From contig JAFRCE010000007.1 of NCBI GenBank assembly GCA_017404505.1, positions 1 through 64,000 on the forward strand: 64,000 nucleotides of DNA, read 5' to 3'. Below are positions 52,263-61,053 of this stretch, piece after piece. Numbering within the stretch: position 1 is the stretch's first letter; each line of letters begins with the position of its first letter. The stretch comes from Solobacterium sp. (lineage in GTDB: Bacteria > Bacillota_I > Bacilli_A > Erysipelotrichales > Erysipelotrichaceae). A program made the position numbers and the translations under genes. Under the pieces are notes generated by a model. It was not told the DNA's origin. It saw nothing but the letters and a program-made list of their open reading frames with translations, and searched no databases.

Positions 52263-54533
52263 TTATTTGCCGAAGCGTTCCATCAGACGGGCCATGGCAT
52301 CGTCCATGGTCACTTCTTTCTTCTTCGGTTTCTCGTTATGTTTCTTGTTGTTCTTATTGTTCTTGTTCTTGCGGTACTTGTAGGCAGCCTGCTTTTCCTG
52401 CAGTTTTTCCAGCGGCAGGAAGCTCAGTGACACTCTGCCTCTTTCCTCGTCGATTTCATAGACATAGACATCGACGATATCACCGACGGACACGACTTCG
52501 GTCGGAACAGCGTTTCTCTGCATGGTCATGCGGGAAATGTGCACCAGACCGTCTTCGTGCAGACCGATATCGACGAAGGCACCGAAATCGACGACGTTTC
52601 TGACCGTGCCGGAGAGTTTGTCACCGACATGCAGGTCGCTGATCTCGAGGACGTCGCTTCGTAACAGGGCGCCTTCAAACTGGTCACGGTAGTCGCGCAG
52701 CGGCTGGCGGATCGCGTCTTCGATATCCTTCAGCGTGTAGCTGTCAATGCCGAGGTCCTTTGTCTTTTCCGCCGGGAATTCGGCGTCCTTGACACCCAGG
52801 GTGGTAATGCCGCAGGCATCCATCAGGGCTTTCGCGGCGGCGTAGCTTTCCGGATGGATCGATGTCTGATCCAGCGGTTCCTCACCGTCGGTGATGCGCA
52901 GGAAGCCGGCGCACTGAGTGAAGGCTTTCGGACCCAGTTTCTTGACTTTCAAGAGCTGCTGACGGTTGGTGAAACGGCCGTTTTCATTACGGTAGCTGAC
53001 GATTTCCCGGGCTGTCGCGCTGTTGAGACCAGAGATGTGGGTCAGCAGTTCCTGGGATGCGGTATTCAGATCGGCGCCGGTGCGGTTGACGCACTTCATG
53101 ATCGCTTCGTCGAGCCGTTCACTCAGTGCCTTCTGCGGCAGATCGTGCTGATACTGGCCGACACCGATCGATTTTGGATCGATCTTGATCAGTTCGGCAA
53201 GCGGGTCAAGCAGACGGCGGCCGATTGAGACAGCCGATCTTTCTTCGACCTGCAGGTCCGGGAATTCCGCGCGGGCCGCTTCCTGAGCGGACCATACAGA
53301 GGCACCGGCCTCGGATACGATGGCATAGCTGACATGCAGACCGTATTCACGGATCGTCTCAGCGACCAGTTTTTCACTTTCCCGGGAAGCCGTGCCGTTG
53401 CCGATGGCAATGATCTGCACGTCATAACGGTCGACCAGTTCTGCCAGTTTCTTACGGGATGCGGCTTCGTCCTCGCCTTTGCGGGAGAACGGGAAGATCT
53501 TGCCGACGGTCAGCATCTTGCCGGTCTCGTCGATGACGGCAAGTTTGCAGCCATTGTAGTAACCCGGGTCGAAACCGAGCACGACACGTCCCTTTAAAGG
53601 CGGCTGCAACAGCAGTTTCTCCAGGTTGGTGGAGAAGATCTCAATGGACTTCATCTGGGCTCTCTCACTCAGATCCGAGCGGATCTCACGTTCGATCGAC
53701 GGGAACAGCAGACGGTCGCAGCCATCCTCGGCTGCCAGTTTCAGTTCGTTTTCAACGATCGTCGTCTCACCCTTGAGCAGTGCCTTGAGGGCTTCGTCCT
53801 TCAGATGCGCCTCGTCAAAGGTAAGTGATACGGTGATGACCTTTTCCTTCTCGGCGCGGTCGATCGCCATGATGCGGTGATCGGCTACCGTGCTGATCTT
53901 TTCGGAATAGTCGTAATAATTCTGATAGACTTTCTTTTCGTCCTGGGCGTCCTTCTTCAGCTTGGTGACGATGACGCCGCTCTTCATGATATTTTCCTTA
54001 AAGGCCCATCTCTGTTTGGCATTGTCGGAAACAACTTCGGCGATGATATCCATGGCACCCTGAATGGCGTCCTTGATATTGGCGACTTCCTCGCTCAGAT
54101 ACTTTTCCGCCTCAGCGACGATATCGCCTTCCTTCGGCAATGACAGCATCCAGTCGGCCAGCGGCTGCAGTCCGTTCTTGATGGCGGTTGCCGCACGGGT
54201 CTTTTTCTTCTGGGCGTAAGGCCGGTAGATATCCTCGACCTGGGAAAGTTTCGTGCACTCGGCGACGCTCTTGCGGATCTCATCGGTCAGCTTGCCCTGT
54301 TCTTCGATCAGTTTCAGAACGTTCTCCTTGCGTTCCGCCAGCTTCAGCTGATAATCATACTGTTTCTGGATAAACAGGATCTGTTCTTCGTCCAGCCCGT
54401 GCGTCTGTTCCTTACGGTAACGGGCAATAAACGGAACCGTGTTTCCTTCTTCCAGGAGGGAGAGTGTATTCTGTACCTGCGCGATCGTGATCTTCAGTTC
54501 GGCAGATATGCTTTTGATGATTTCTTCGTTCAT
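52263..54533 (-). CDS. tex: Tex family transcription accessory / RNA-binding protein
   Basis: A 756-residue cytosolic protein. The N-terminal helical Tex region (1-~320) is followed by a YqgF-like RNase H fold (VVLGFDPGYYNGCKLAVID), helix-hairpin-helix motifs (about 490-560) and an S1 RNA-binding domain near residues 645-715 (LSGTVRNVVDFGAFVDIGLHEDGLVH). A lysine- and asparagine-rich linker (YRKNKNNKNNKKHNEK) ends with a short conserved tail (DDAMARLMERF). Tex affects transcription and toxin expression in pathogens; its mechanism is unclear. Confidence 0.96.
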   Translation of the reverse strand: MNEEIIKSISAELKITIAQVQNTLSLLEEGNTVPFIARYRKEQTHGLDEEQILFIQKQYDYQLKLAERKENVLKLIEEQGKLTDEIRKSVAECTKLSQVEDIYRPYAQKKKTRAATAIKNGLQPLADWMLSLPKEGDIVAEAEKYLSEEVANIKDAIQGAMDIIAEVVSDNAKQRWAFKENIMKSGVIVTKLKKDAQDEKKVYQNYYDYSEKISTVADHRIMAIDRAEKEKVITVSLTFDEAHLKDEALKALLKGETTIVENELKLAAEDGCDRLLFPSIEREIRSDLSERAQMKSIEIFSTNLEKLLLQPPLKGRVVLGFDPGYYNGCKLAVIDETGKMLTVGKIFPFSRKGEDEAASRKKLAELVDRYDVQIIAIGNGTASRESEKLVAETIREYGLHVSYAIVSEAGASVWSAQEAARAEFPDLQVEERSAVSIGRRLLDPLAELIKIDPKSIGVGQYQHDLPQKALSERLDEAIMKCVNRTGADLNTASQELLTHISGLNSATAREIVSYRNENGRFTNRQQLLKVKKLGPKAFTQCAGFLRITDGEEPLDQTSIHPESYAAAKALMDACGITTLGVKDAEFPAEKTKDLGIDSYTLKDIEDAIRQPLRDYRDQFEGALLRSDVLEISDLHVGDKLSGTVRNVVDFGAFVDIGLHEDGLVHISRMTMQRNAVPTEVVSVGDIVDVYVYEIDEERGRVSLSFLPLEKLQEKQAAYKYRKNKNNKNNKKHNEKPKKKEVTMDDAMARLMERFGK

Positions 54534-54594
54534 GATAAAACCTCCGACCGGTCTATCTTACCACATCCTGAAGAAATCGTGCCTGCCGAGAACA

Positions 54595-54620
54595 GAAAAA
54601 AGCCTGTCCTGAGACAGACT
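54595..54620 (-). terminator. Terminator after the ABC permease gene
   Basis: A GTCTGTC / GACAGGC-type stem (54613-54619 with 54602-54608) and a T6 run on the minus strand. Confidence 0.78.
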
Positions 54621-54626
54621 CATGTT

Positions 54627-55889
54627 TCACTTCATGTCGATGTGATTGTAGTAATACAGGGTCGTGAGGCAGCAGATCAGCATCGGCACGATGATGAACA
54701 GCATCAGGATACCTGCGTAGGATGCCTGCAGCATGCCGTTCAGGATCAGGGCCATGAACATGTTGCCAAGATACAGGAACACGACCAGGAAAACGTACAG
54801 ATAGAACAGCACGACTTCCTGCTGCTTGATCTTCGCGCATTCCTCTTCTGTGTAGCCGAGATGATTCAGCGAACGGAAGTACTTACCGCGGGTGGAAAGC
54901 TCGGTGGAGTATTTGAACATGATGGCCAGTGACAGCAGGATGCTCATGACGACGTACGACAGCAATGTCAGCAGCACTTCCATCGGCTCCCGCTGCTGGG
55001 ATACCAGGATCGAGGCAAGCAGCACCGAGGAAACGATGAAGAGAATGATGTTGTTCTTCATGATCAGGATATCCGTGCGGAAGAAGCCAAGAACCGCCAG
55101 CAGCCGCGGCTGGTCCGTGTATTTATCCTTCAGGACCTTGTTCAGCCAGGGGCCGAGAATATGCTTCATCGCCCCGTTGAAGCCGACCATGCCAAGCGCG
55201 CACCAGCCGACCGAACTGGTCGGCTGCACGTAGAAGAGAATGACCGGCAGGAAAAACAGGATGCCGAACAGGATCGACTTGAACGCTTGAGAAGTCTTCA
55301 TACCGGCCAGGGCGGGGAATTCAAGCTGGATCTTGATACTGCGCTCGTTGAGCAGCGAAGATGCGCTGTTGCGGTAAGCGAACGCCAGATTCAGATAAGT
55401 CGTCCAGAAGACGACGGTCGTCAGAATGATCGTCGTCATGACGACGGCGCTGAAGCGGATCGTGATATGCAGACCGGTACCGGCCAGGGCGGCAATGATG
55501 CCGTTGAGGATCGGAATCGCGATCAGAGCCAGCAGGATACCGGCCGGAATGGCGATGGCCAGCAGGATGAACGTCTGAACCAGCAGGTATTCCGCCAGCT
55601 GCATGTACGTCGCGCCGCAGACCAGCCGGACAGCCAGATCACGGGCTTTGTTTTTGACAAAGAAGTCATTGGCGAAGAAGATGATGATCATGCATATGGT
55701 AATGACGAACACCGTCAGGGTCGTCGCGAAAGATCCTTTGTCATTGATAAAGGTGACACCGACCGCGTCGCTCATCGAAATGTTGAAGAAGATAAAGATA
55801 AACATCGATGTCAGTACGAAGGTCAGCCAGTAGAAGAGCGCTTTGCCGAAGTTGTTCCGCAGGGAGCGTATCGCGTCTTTTATGATCAT
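54627..55889 (-). CDS. FtsX-type ABC transporter permease
   Basis: A 420-residue membrane protein with about eight hydrophobic segments and two FtsX-like blocks (about 60-170 and 290-410). The first block follows ARDLAVRLVCGATYMQLAEYLL, typical of BceB/FtsX-type permeases, but the large external domain of true BceB proteins is missing, so it is a short form. It is downstream of the ATPase gene with a gap of 32 bases. Likely function is antimicrobial-peptide removal or an unknown export role; no sensor kinase genes are nearby. Confidence 0.8.
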   Translation of the reverse strand: MIIKDAIRSLRNNFGKALFYWLTFVLTSMFIFIFFNISMSDAVGVTFINDKGSFATTLTVFVITICMIIIFFANDFFVKNKARDLAVRLVCGATYMQLAEYLLVQTFILLAIAIPAGILLALIAIPILNGIIAALAGTGLHITIRFSAVVMTTIILTTVVFWTTYLNLAFAYRNSASSLLNERSIKIQLEFPALAGMKTSQAFKSILFGILFFLPVILFYVQPTSSVGWCALGMVGFNGAMKHILGPWLNKVLKDKYTDQPRLLAVLGFFRTDILIMKNNIILFIVSSVLLASILVSQQREPMEVLLTLLSYVVMSILLSLAIMFKYSTELSTRGKYFRSLNHLGYTEEECAKIKQQEVVLFYLYVFLVVFLYLGNMFMALILNGMLQASYAGILMLFIIVPMLICCLTTLYYYNHIDMK

Positions 55890-55921
55890 AGGCAGTTCTC
55901 ACTTTCAGATAGGTATTTCTG

Positions 55922-56692
55922 TTACTGCTGCAGGATTTCCCGGGACTCGGCGGAGTTGATCTCGACGATCTTCTGGAAGTATTCGTCCTGGGTCATATCG
56001 CCCTTTTCAAGAACCGTTTCGATATTGCCGTCCCGGATATACAGCAGGCGTGAGGAATAGGAAGTGATCAGCGGGTCATGGGTAACCATGACGATGGTAA
56101 CGCCGTTTTCTTTGTTCAGCTTCTGCAGGATCTTCATCAGTTCCGCCGAATTGGCACTGTCGAGGTTGCCGGTCGGTTCGTCGGCGACGATGATACGCGG
56201 ATTGTTGATCAGCGCCCGGCAGATGGCGGCACGCTGACGCTGGCCGCCCGAACACTCATTCGGGAATTTATCCAGCAGGGTCTCGATATCCATCTGTTTT
56301 GCCAGCTTCGTGATCCGCTCACGGATCTCATCGCGGTTGACATGGGCAAGCGACAGCGGCATGGCGATATTCTCATACATCGTATGGGAATCCAGCAGGT
56401 TGAAATCCTGGAAGATGAAACCCAGATTCTGATAGCGGAAGCGGCCGATCTCATTGGAACTCATGGAACGGACTTCCTTGCCGTTGATATACACTTTGCC
56501 GGCGGTCGGCAGATCGATCGTCGATATATTATTGATAAATGTTGATTTACCGGAGCCGCTCGGTCCCATGATGGCGACAAAATCCCCTTCTTCTACCTGA
56601 AAGGAAATGTTGTGCAGTGCTTCAAATGCGTTGGCGGTATTGAAATTGTAGACTTTCTTCAGATTTTTCGCTTCCAGTACGGTATCCGTCAT
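55922..56692 (-). CDS. ABC transporter ATP-binding protein (LolD/MacB/BceA type)
   Basis: A 256-residue ATPase. Walker A is GPSGSGKST, the signature SGGQRQRAA, Walker B IIVADEPTGNLD, with Q-loop FIFQDFNLL and H-loop VTHDP. The sequence group serves FtsX-type permeases, and the next gene is one. A C-terminal tail of about 30 residues extends past the usual end. No bceRS-type regulator is adjacent. Transcription starts from a poorly defined promoter in the divergent region facing the riboswitch. Confidence 0.94.
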   Translation of the reverse strand: MTDTVLEAKNLKKVYNFNTANAFEALHNISFQVEEGDFVAIMGPSGSGKSTFINNISTIDLPTAGKVYINGKEVRSMSSNEIGRFRYQNLGFIFQDFNLLDSHTMYENIAMPLSLAHVNRDEIRERITKLAKQMDIETLLDKFPNECSGGQRQRAAICRALINNPRIIVADEPTGNLDSANSAELMKILQKLNKENGVTIVMVTHDPLITSYSSRLLYIRDGNIETVLEKGDMTQDEYFQKIVEINSAESREILQQ

Positions 56693-56804
56693 AATTGTTC
56701 TCCTGCCTGTTTTAACAGTATTATTGTACTGGAAGATTCCGTTCTTGCCATGAATTAACTGTTCCGTACATTTAAAAATTTTGTTAATTAATTCACGAAA
56801 AGTA

Positions 56805-56832
56805 TTGACTGCCGGTCAGTTTATGCTATGAT
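56805..56832 (+). promoter_or_regulatory. Promoter of the riboswitch-controlled operon
   Basis: TTGACT (56805-56810), a 16-base spacer and TATGAT (56827-56832) with TGC upstream (extended -10). TGAC-N5-GTCA inside it could bind a regulator. The predicted transcript start is just before the riboswitch aptamer. Confidence 0.75.
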
Positions 56833-56840
56833 AGTCTCAA

Positions 56841-56994
56841 ATGAGGGAGTAACCAGTACAGCAAGTCTGTATGGTGCGGATCGTCATCACGGTAAATACC
56901 CGGTCCGCAGAGAATGGTAAGACTCATAAAAAGTCTGCCGTTGACTCCGCATATAAGGATGTAAAGGATACGGCAGATGCTGTATCCTTTTGTA
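56841..56994 (+). promoter_or_regulatory. yybP-ykoY-like (Mn2+) riboswitch with terminator expression platform
   Basis: The aptamer candidate spans 56841-56927. P1 is ATGAG / CTCAT (56841-56845, 56923-56927). Directly inside are the family's conserved GGGAGTA (5') and TAAGAC (3') elements. One arm is ACCA-TACAG / CTGTA-TGGT and the other is GCGGA / TCCGC with CGTCATCACGG. Downstream, a 13-bp hairpin (56963-56975 with 56978-56990) forms a terminator with a modest T tract. TCTGCCGT (56934-56941) can pair with ACGGCAGA (56970-56977) as antiterminator. yybP-ykoY RNAs bind Mn2+ and turn genes on. Identification is by eye. Confidence 0.68.
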
Positions 56995-57024
56995 TAAAGG
57001 AACACATCGAAAGGAGTGAATGCG

Positions 57025-58692
57025 ATGAATGTTTCCGCAAAGATGAGAAAGCCGCTTCGGGTCCGTGACTACATTCCGAAGGGAAACGGCAAGGAACGCC
57101 TCGGCATGATTCTGATGCCGCTGCTGATCACCCTGGTGATCAGTGCCCTGCTCTGGTACATGATCCTGCCGCCCGTCAACCTGCAAAGTCCCCTGTTCTG
57201 GATCATGATGATCCTGATGATCATCCTCTACATCCTGATCAAGGGTCTCTACGGAGCGATCAAAAAAGAACAGGTCGTCATACACAGAGCCTTCATTGTA
57301 CTGGTCTGTGTGCTGGCCTTCTTCGTCGTATCCGCCGGCTACAGTGCCAAGCTGTTCCATGCCAAGCGCTACAGCCAGATCCTGAAGGTCGATGAAGGAT
57401 CGGTTGATCTGATTCCTTCGGCGGAAGGTTCTTCCTCCATCGCACTGATGGATACCTCTTCCGCCGAAATGCTGGGCGACCGCCGGATCGGTTCCCTTTC
57501 CCAGGTCGTCAGCCAGTTCAACATCTCCGGCTACACGCAGATCAACTATCAGGACGCACCGTTCAAAGTGGCTGCCCTGTCCTATGATGGCTTCTTCAAA
57601 TGGAACGCCAACAAGGCCAACGGCATCCCGGGCTATGTCATTGTCGACCCGGTCGATATGTCCGCGGATTACGTCGCGCTGAAGGAAGGTATGAAATATG
57701 TGCCGTCCGCCTGGTTCTCACAGAACCTGCAAAGACGCCTGCGCTTCCAGTATCCGACCCTGATGTTCAGCAATCTCCATTTCGAGATCGACGAGGAAGG
57801 CAATCCTTACTATGTCGCTTCCGTCTATGAACACAAGATTGGTCTCTTCGGTGGAACGAACGTCATCGGTGCCCTGATCACGGATCCGGTCACCGGGGAA
57901 ACGACCTATTATCAGGCCGGTTCCGTACCGCAGTGGGCGGATGTCGTCTATGACGGCGATCTGATCTGTGAGCAGTACAACAACTACGCACAGCTGCAGC
58001 ACGGCTTCTTCAACAGCATTTTCTCGCAGACCGACTGCCGGCAGATCACGACTTTGGAAAATGAGGACGAAGACCTCTACAATGACTATGGATACATCGC
58101 CAAGGACGGCGACATCTGGATCTATACCGGTGTCACATCCGTCAACGGTGACAGCTCCAACATCGGCTTCGTTCTGGCCAACGAAAGAACAAGCGAAACC
58201 CGTTATATCTCATGCTCCGGCGCCGACGAATTCTCAGCGATGAAGAGTGCTGAAGGCGAAGTGCAGGAAAAGAGATATCAGGCTTCCTTCCCGAGTCTCA
58301 TCAACATCGAAGGCTCACCGGCCTACATCATGGTTCTCAAAGATGCCAACGGTCTGGTCAAGATGTACGCGATCGTCAATGTTGAACAGTACAACATCGT
58401 CGCCACCGCGTCCACCCAGGCTGACGTCATCGAGAAATACCGCCATCTGATTCACGGGGAAACCTATGAACCGGAACCGGAAAAAGACTATTCATCCTAT
58501 CAGGCAAAAACAATCACTGTATCCCGTATGGAAACACTGGTCCAGAACGGTGATACCTATCTCTACATCGTCGACGAAAACAATCAGATCTATCATGCGA
58601 AGTACGCTGACGTACTGGGCATGTTACTGGTTGACGAAGGTGACACCGTCACGATCCTGACTGACGGTGCGGAATTCATATTAGCTGAGTAA
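57025..58692 (+). CDS. Unrecognised membrane protein with large extracellular domain
   Basis: A 555-residue protein with a basic cytosolic start, three hydrophobic segments in the first 110 residues (about 26-50, 55-75, 90-110) and a long soluble part that is predicted to be outside. The soluble part is acidic in places (ENEDEDLYNDYG) and holds no catalytic motif I can name. It is the first gene after the manganese-type riboswitch and is followed by an SPFH gene, 18 bases later. ATG 57025 has AAGGAG eight bases upstream; GTG 57016 in the same frame is less likely. Function unknown; a role in metal or membrane stress is inferred from its leader only. Confidence 0.8.
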   Translation: MNVSAKMRKPLRVRDYIPKGNGKERLGMILMPLLITLVISALLWYMILPPVNLQSPLFWIMMILMIILYILIKGLYGAIKKEQVVIHRAFIVLVCVLAFFVVSAGYSAKLFHAKRYSQILKVDEGSVDLIPSAEGSSSIALMDTSSAEMLGDRRIGSLSQVVSQFNISGYTQINYQDAPFKVAALSYDGFFKWNANKANGIPGYVIVDPVDMSADYVALKEGMKYVPSAWFSQNLQRRLRFQYPTLMFSNLHFEIDEEGNPYYVASVYEHKIGLFGGTNVIGALITDPVTGETTYYQAGSVPQWADVVYDGDLICEQYNNYAQLQHGFFNSIFSQTDCRQITTLENEDEDLYNDYGYIAKDGDIWIYTGVTSVNGDSSNIGFVLANERTSETRYISCSGADEFSAMKSAEGEVQEKRYQASFPSLINIEGSPAYIMVLKDANGLVKMYAIVNVEQYNIVATASTQADVIEKYRHLIHGETYEPEPEKDYSSYQAKTITVSRMETLVQNGDTYLYIVDENNQIYHAKYADVLGMLLVDEGDTVTILTDGAEFILAE

Positions 58693-58710
58693 ACAGCAAG
58701 GAGAGGAAAA

Positions 58711-59640
58711 ATGCCAGCTTTTGTAAGAATTATTATCTGGGCAGTTGTGATCATTCTGATCATTGCCATTGTGTTCTCCTGCGCCAGCGTTGTGCCGCAG
58801 GAAAACGCGTATGTCATCGAACGTTTCGGCCGCTACAAGACAACGTGGCATGCCGGCCTGCACTTCAAGATCCCTCTGGTTGAAAGGATCTCCCGCCGGG
58901 TTCTCTTAAAGGAACAGGTCGCGGACTTCGCACCGCAGCCGGTTATTACCAAGGACAACGTCACGATGCAGATCGACTCGGTCGTCTACTTCAAGGTCAT
59001 GAATCCGCATGACTACGCATACGGCGTGGAAAATCCGATCATGGCAATGGAAAACCTGACCGCGACGACCCTGCGTAACATCATCGGTGACATGACACTG
59101 GATGACACTCTGACATCCCGTGAAGTCATCAACTCACAGATGCTGCAGACGATCGACCTGGCTACCGACCCGTGGGGCATCAAGGTCACCCGTGTCGAGC
59201 TGAAGAACATTCAGCCGCCGGCGGCCATCCGGGAAGCCATGGAAAAGCAGATGAAAGCAGAACGTGAAAAGAGAGCTGCCATTCTTACCGCCGAAGGTGA
59301 GAAGCAGTCCATGATCCTGACAGCGGAAGGCCGCAAGGAATCCGCCGTTCTGGAAGCGGAAGCGCAGAAGCGGGCCACCATCCTGGCAGCCGAAGCAGCC
59401 AAGGAAAAGGAAATCCGTGAAGCGGAAGGCCGTGCCGAAGCGATCCGCACGGTTCATCAGGCAACCGCTGAAGGTCTTAAGGCCATCAAGGATGCCGGTG
59501 CTGATGAGGCGGTCATCAAGCTGAAGAGTCTCGAAGCATTTGAAGCAGCCGCCAACGGCCAGGCAACCAAGATCATCATCCCTTCTGAGATCCAGGGTCT
59601 TGCCGGTCTGGCGCAGGCTGTCAAAGAAAGCGCTAAATAA
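58711..59640 (+). CDS. SPFH/stomatin-family membrane protein (QmcA-like)
   Basis: A 309-residue protein with one N-terminal membrane helix (about 5-25) and an SPFH domain (about 27-190: VPQENAYVIERFGRYKTTWHAG, PQPVITKDNVTMQIDSVVYFKV). The coiled coil consists of 11-residue repeats such as MILTAEGRKES and TILAAEAAKEK (about 185-250). A glycine/alanine-poor C-terminus follows. SPFH proteins form large membrane-bound cages that organise proteases and lipids. No NfeD gene is adjacent; the small downstream gene takes that place. Its start has AGGAGAGG upstream. Confidence 0.93.
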   Translation: MPAFVRIIIWAVVIILIIAIVFSCASVVPQENAYVIERFGRYKTTWHAGLHFKIPLVERISRRVLLKEQVADFAPQPVITKDNVTMQIDSVVYFKVMNPHDYAYGVENPIMAMENLTATTLRNIIGDMTLDDTLTSREVINSQMLQTIDLATDPWGIKVTRVELKNIQPPAAIREAMEKQMKAEREKRAAILTAEGEKQSMILTAEGRKESAVLEAEAQKRATILAAEAAKEKEIREAEGRAEAIRTVHQATAEGLKAIKDAGADEAVIKLKSLEAFEAAANGQATKIIIPSEIQGLAGLAQAVKESAK

Positions 59641-59912
59641 TGCCCTTTCTGATCATACTCGTCGCCTGGGTCATCATTGTCGCGGCCATCGTCGTCGCCA
59701 GCGCGAGCCGCAATGTCAAATTCCGCCAACCGCCGCGGTCGGATGACGGACATCTCGTCCCGCCGCAGCAGGATCTGACATGTGAAACCCAGTACGGACA
59801 CCGACATGACGCTTCAAAGACCAAGCGCTATATCGTTCATGAAGACCCGCCGCAGGGCTATGTGGTCCTGAACGGCGTCAAGCGCAAGATCAGCGACTGC
59901 AAATATCTGTAG
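59640..59912 (+). CDS. Small single-pass membrane protein downstream of SPFH gene
   Basis: A 90-residue protein with a hydrophobic N-terminus (MPFLIILVAWVIIVAAIVV) and a soluble tail with histidines and aromatic residues (YGHRHDASKTKRYIVHEDPP and NGVKRKISDC). Its ATG shares a base with the SPFH stop (TAATG), so translation is coupled and it may be an SPFH partner. It is not NfeD. I do not recognise the family. His-rich segments could bind metal, which fits the manganese-type leader, but this is inference. Confidence 0.7.
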   Translation: MPFLIILVAWVIIVAAIVVASASRNVKFRQPPRSDDGHLVPPQQDLTCETQYGHRHDASKTKRYIVHEDPPQGYVVLNGVKRKISDCKYL

Positions 59913-59917
59913 ACAGT

Positions 59918-59950
59918 TAAAAACGTCATTCATACGAATGGCGTTTTTTC
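59918..59950 (+). terminator. Bidirectional terminator after the riboswitch operon
   Basis: An AAAACGTCATTC / GAATGGCGTTTT stem (59920-59931 and 59936-59947, one wobble) with T residues; it also ends the converging DUF1294 operon. Confidence 0.85.
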
Positions 59951-60230
59951 ATATTCCTTTCAACAACAGCCATACAAGCAACATCGTCCAGAGGATCACG
60001 CATGCAAGATTGATGATGCGGAAATACACATGTTTTGTTTTGTGGTGAAAGACACGCATGCCAAGATACGCCCCATAGGCTCCCCCGCATACGGCACTCA
60101 TCAGCAGCGCGTTTTCCGGGATCCGCCAGGCCTGTTTCTTCGCCTTGTATTTATCCGTGCCGTACATGACGAAGGCCGCGGCGTTCATGAAGACAAGATA
60201 TGCCACAAGCAGGCGCATCATCTCACTCAT
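59949..60230 (-). CDS. DUF1294 family small membrane protein
   Basis: A 93-residue protein with three hydrophobic segments. The family core is YGTDKYKAKKQAWRIPE, then GGAYGAYLGMRVFHHKTKH, both conserved in DUF1294. Function is unknown. ATG 60230 has an AGGAG site and overlaps the upstream gene by eight bases, making it the last gene of a three-gene unit with the two CydDC-like membrane proteins. Confidence 0.9.
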   Translation of the reverse strand: MSEMMRLLVAYLVFMNAAAFVMYGTDKYKAKKQAWRIPENALLMSAVCGGAYGAYLGMRVFHHKTKHVYFRIINLACVILWTMLLVWLLLKGI

Positions 60231-61053
60231 CTGTTTTCTCCTGAGTGCCGGATATTTCCTCGGCAGCATCCAGAACATCCATCAGGATGTCCGCCGCCCC
60301 GGTGAGTACCAGCAGCGGCTCAAACGAGCACATAAATGTCAGTACGGTGATGAGCGATCCCTCATAATTCAGTACACCCTGCCGGTACAGCAGAATTACG
60401 GCGATAACCAGCATGACAGAAAAGAGAACAGCAAGCAGTTCTGATGCGGCTTTACTGCGGGCACTCACTTCCCCTTCAATCAGTTCTGTCTGTTCATATT
60501 CATCGGTGTCTTCTTCAGTATTCTCTTCACTGTCGCGGCTTTCTTCCCGGACGCTGCGGCTGCGGGAGGCTGCCAGCATCGGCAGGACAGCACCGAGAAC
60601 CAGATAGCTTGATAAGGCAAGCAAGGCCGTCAGAAGATTATATCTGCCGATCAGAATCAGCGCCGCAATGGCATGCAGTACGGCCGCGCAGAACGGCGAG
60701 ACAGCCTCGTCAAAGAAACCTTTCAGCCGCAGAATATGACTGTCCCGTTTCCCGTCTGCCATGTTTTCCATATTCACACGCAGAATATCTTCCGTTCCCG
60801 ATCTGATTTCCATCGTATATTTCTGCCCGGCTTTTCTCAGTACCGGCAGACTGATGCAGCACAGCACTGCGGCAATGCAAAACGCTGTCAGGGACAGGTT
60901 TTTCCTGTGGCCGATGATCTGCAGAATGGCATAGCCCGCCAGCACCGGAATCATCAGTGAGAAAAGATGTTCCATAGCACTCAGAAGGACCTGGACTCTC
61001 ATCCTGCTTTCTAAAGGTTTACACATCTTCAGCAGTTTTCCCACGGTTTTCAT
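60223..61053 (-). CDS. CydC-like ABC transmembrane domain without ATPase domain
   Basis: A 276-residue protein that is only the membrane part of a CydC/CydD-type ABC exporter. It has about six hydrophobic segments, an acidic cytosolic loop (SRDSEENTEEDTDEYEQTE, about 175-195) and an end at the membrane/ATPase linker (MDVLDAAEEISGTQEKTDE). The features matching CydC are the final helix pattern (LITVLTFMCSFEPLLVL) and the linker. No Walker A, signature or Walker B is present, and none is found within the window nearby in a matching position. It may use an ATPase encoded elsewhere or have lost transport function. Confidence 0.68.
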   Translation of the reverse strand: MKTVGKLLKMCKPLESRMRVQVLLSAMEHLFSLMIPVLAGYAILQIIGHRKNLSLTAFCIAAVLCCISLPVLRKAGQKYTMEIRSGTEDILRVNMENMADGKRDSHILRLKGFFDEAVSPFCAAVLHAIAALILIGRYNLLTALLALSSYLVLGAVLPMLAASRSRSVREESRDSEENTEEDTDEYEQTELIEGEVSARSKAASELLAVLFSVMLVIAVILLYRQGVLNYEGSLITVLTFMCSFEPLLVLTGAADILMDVLDAAEEISGTQEKTDE

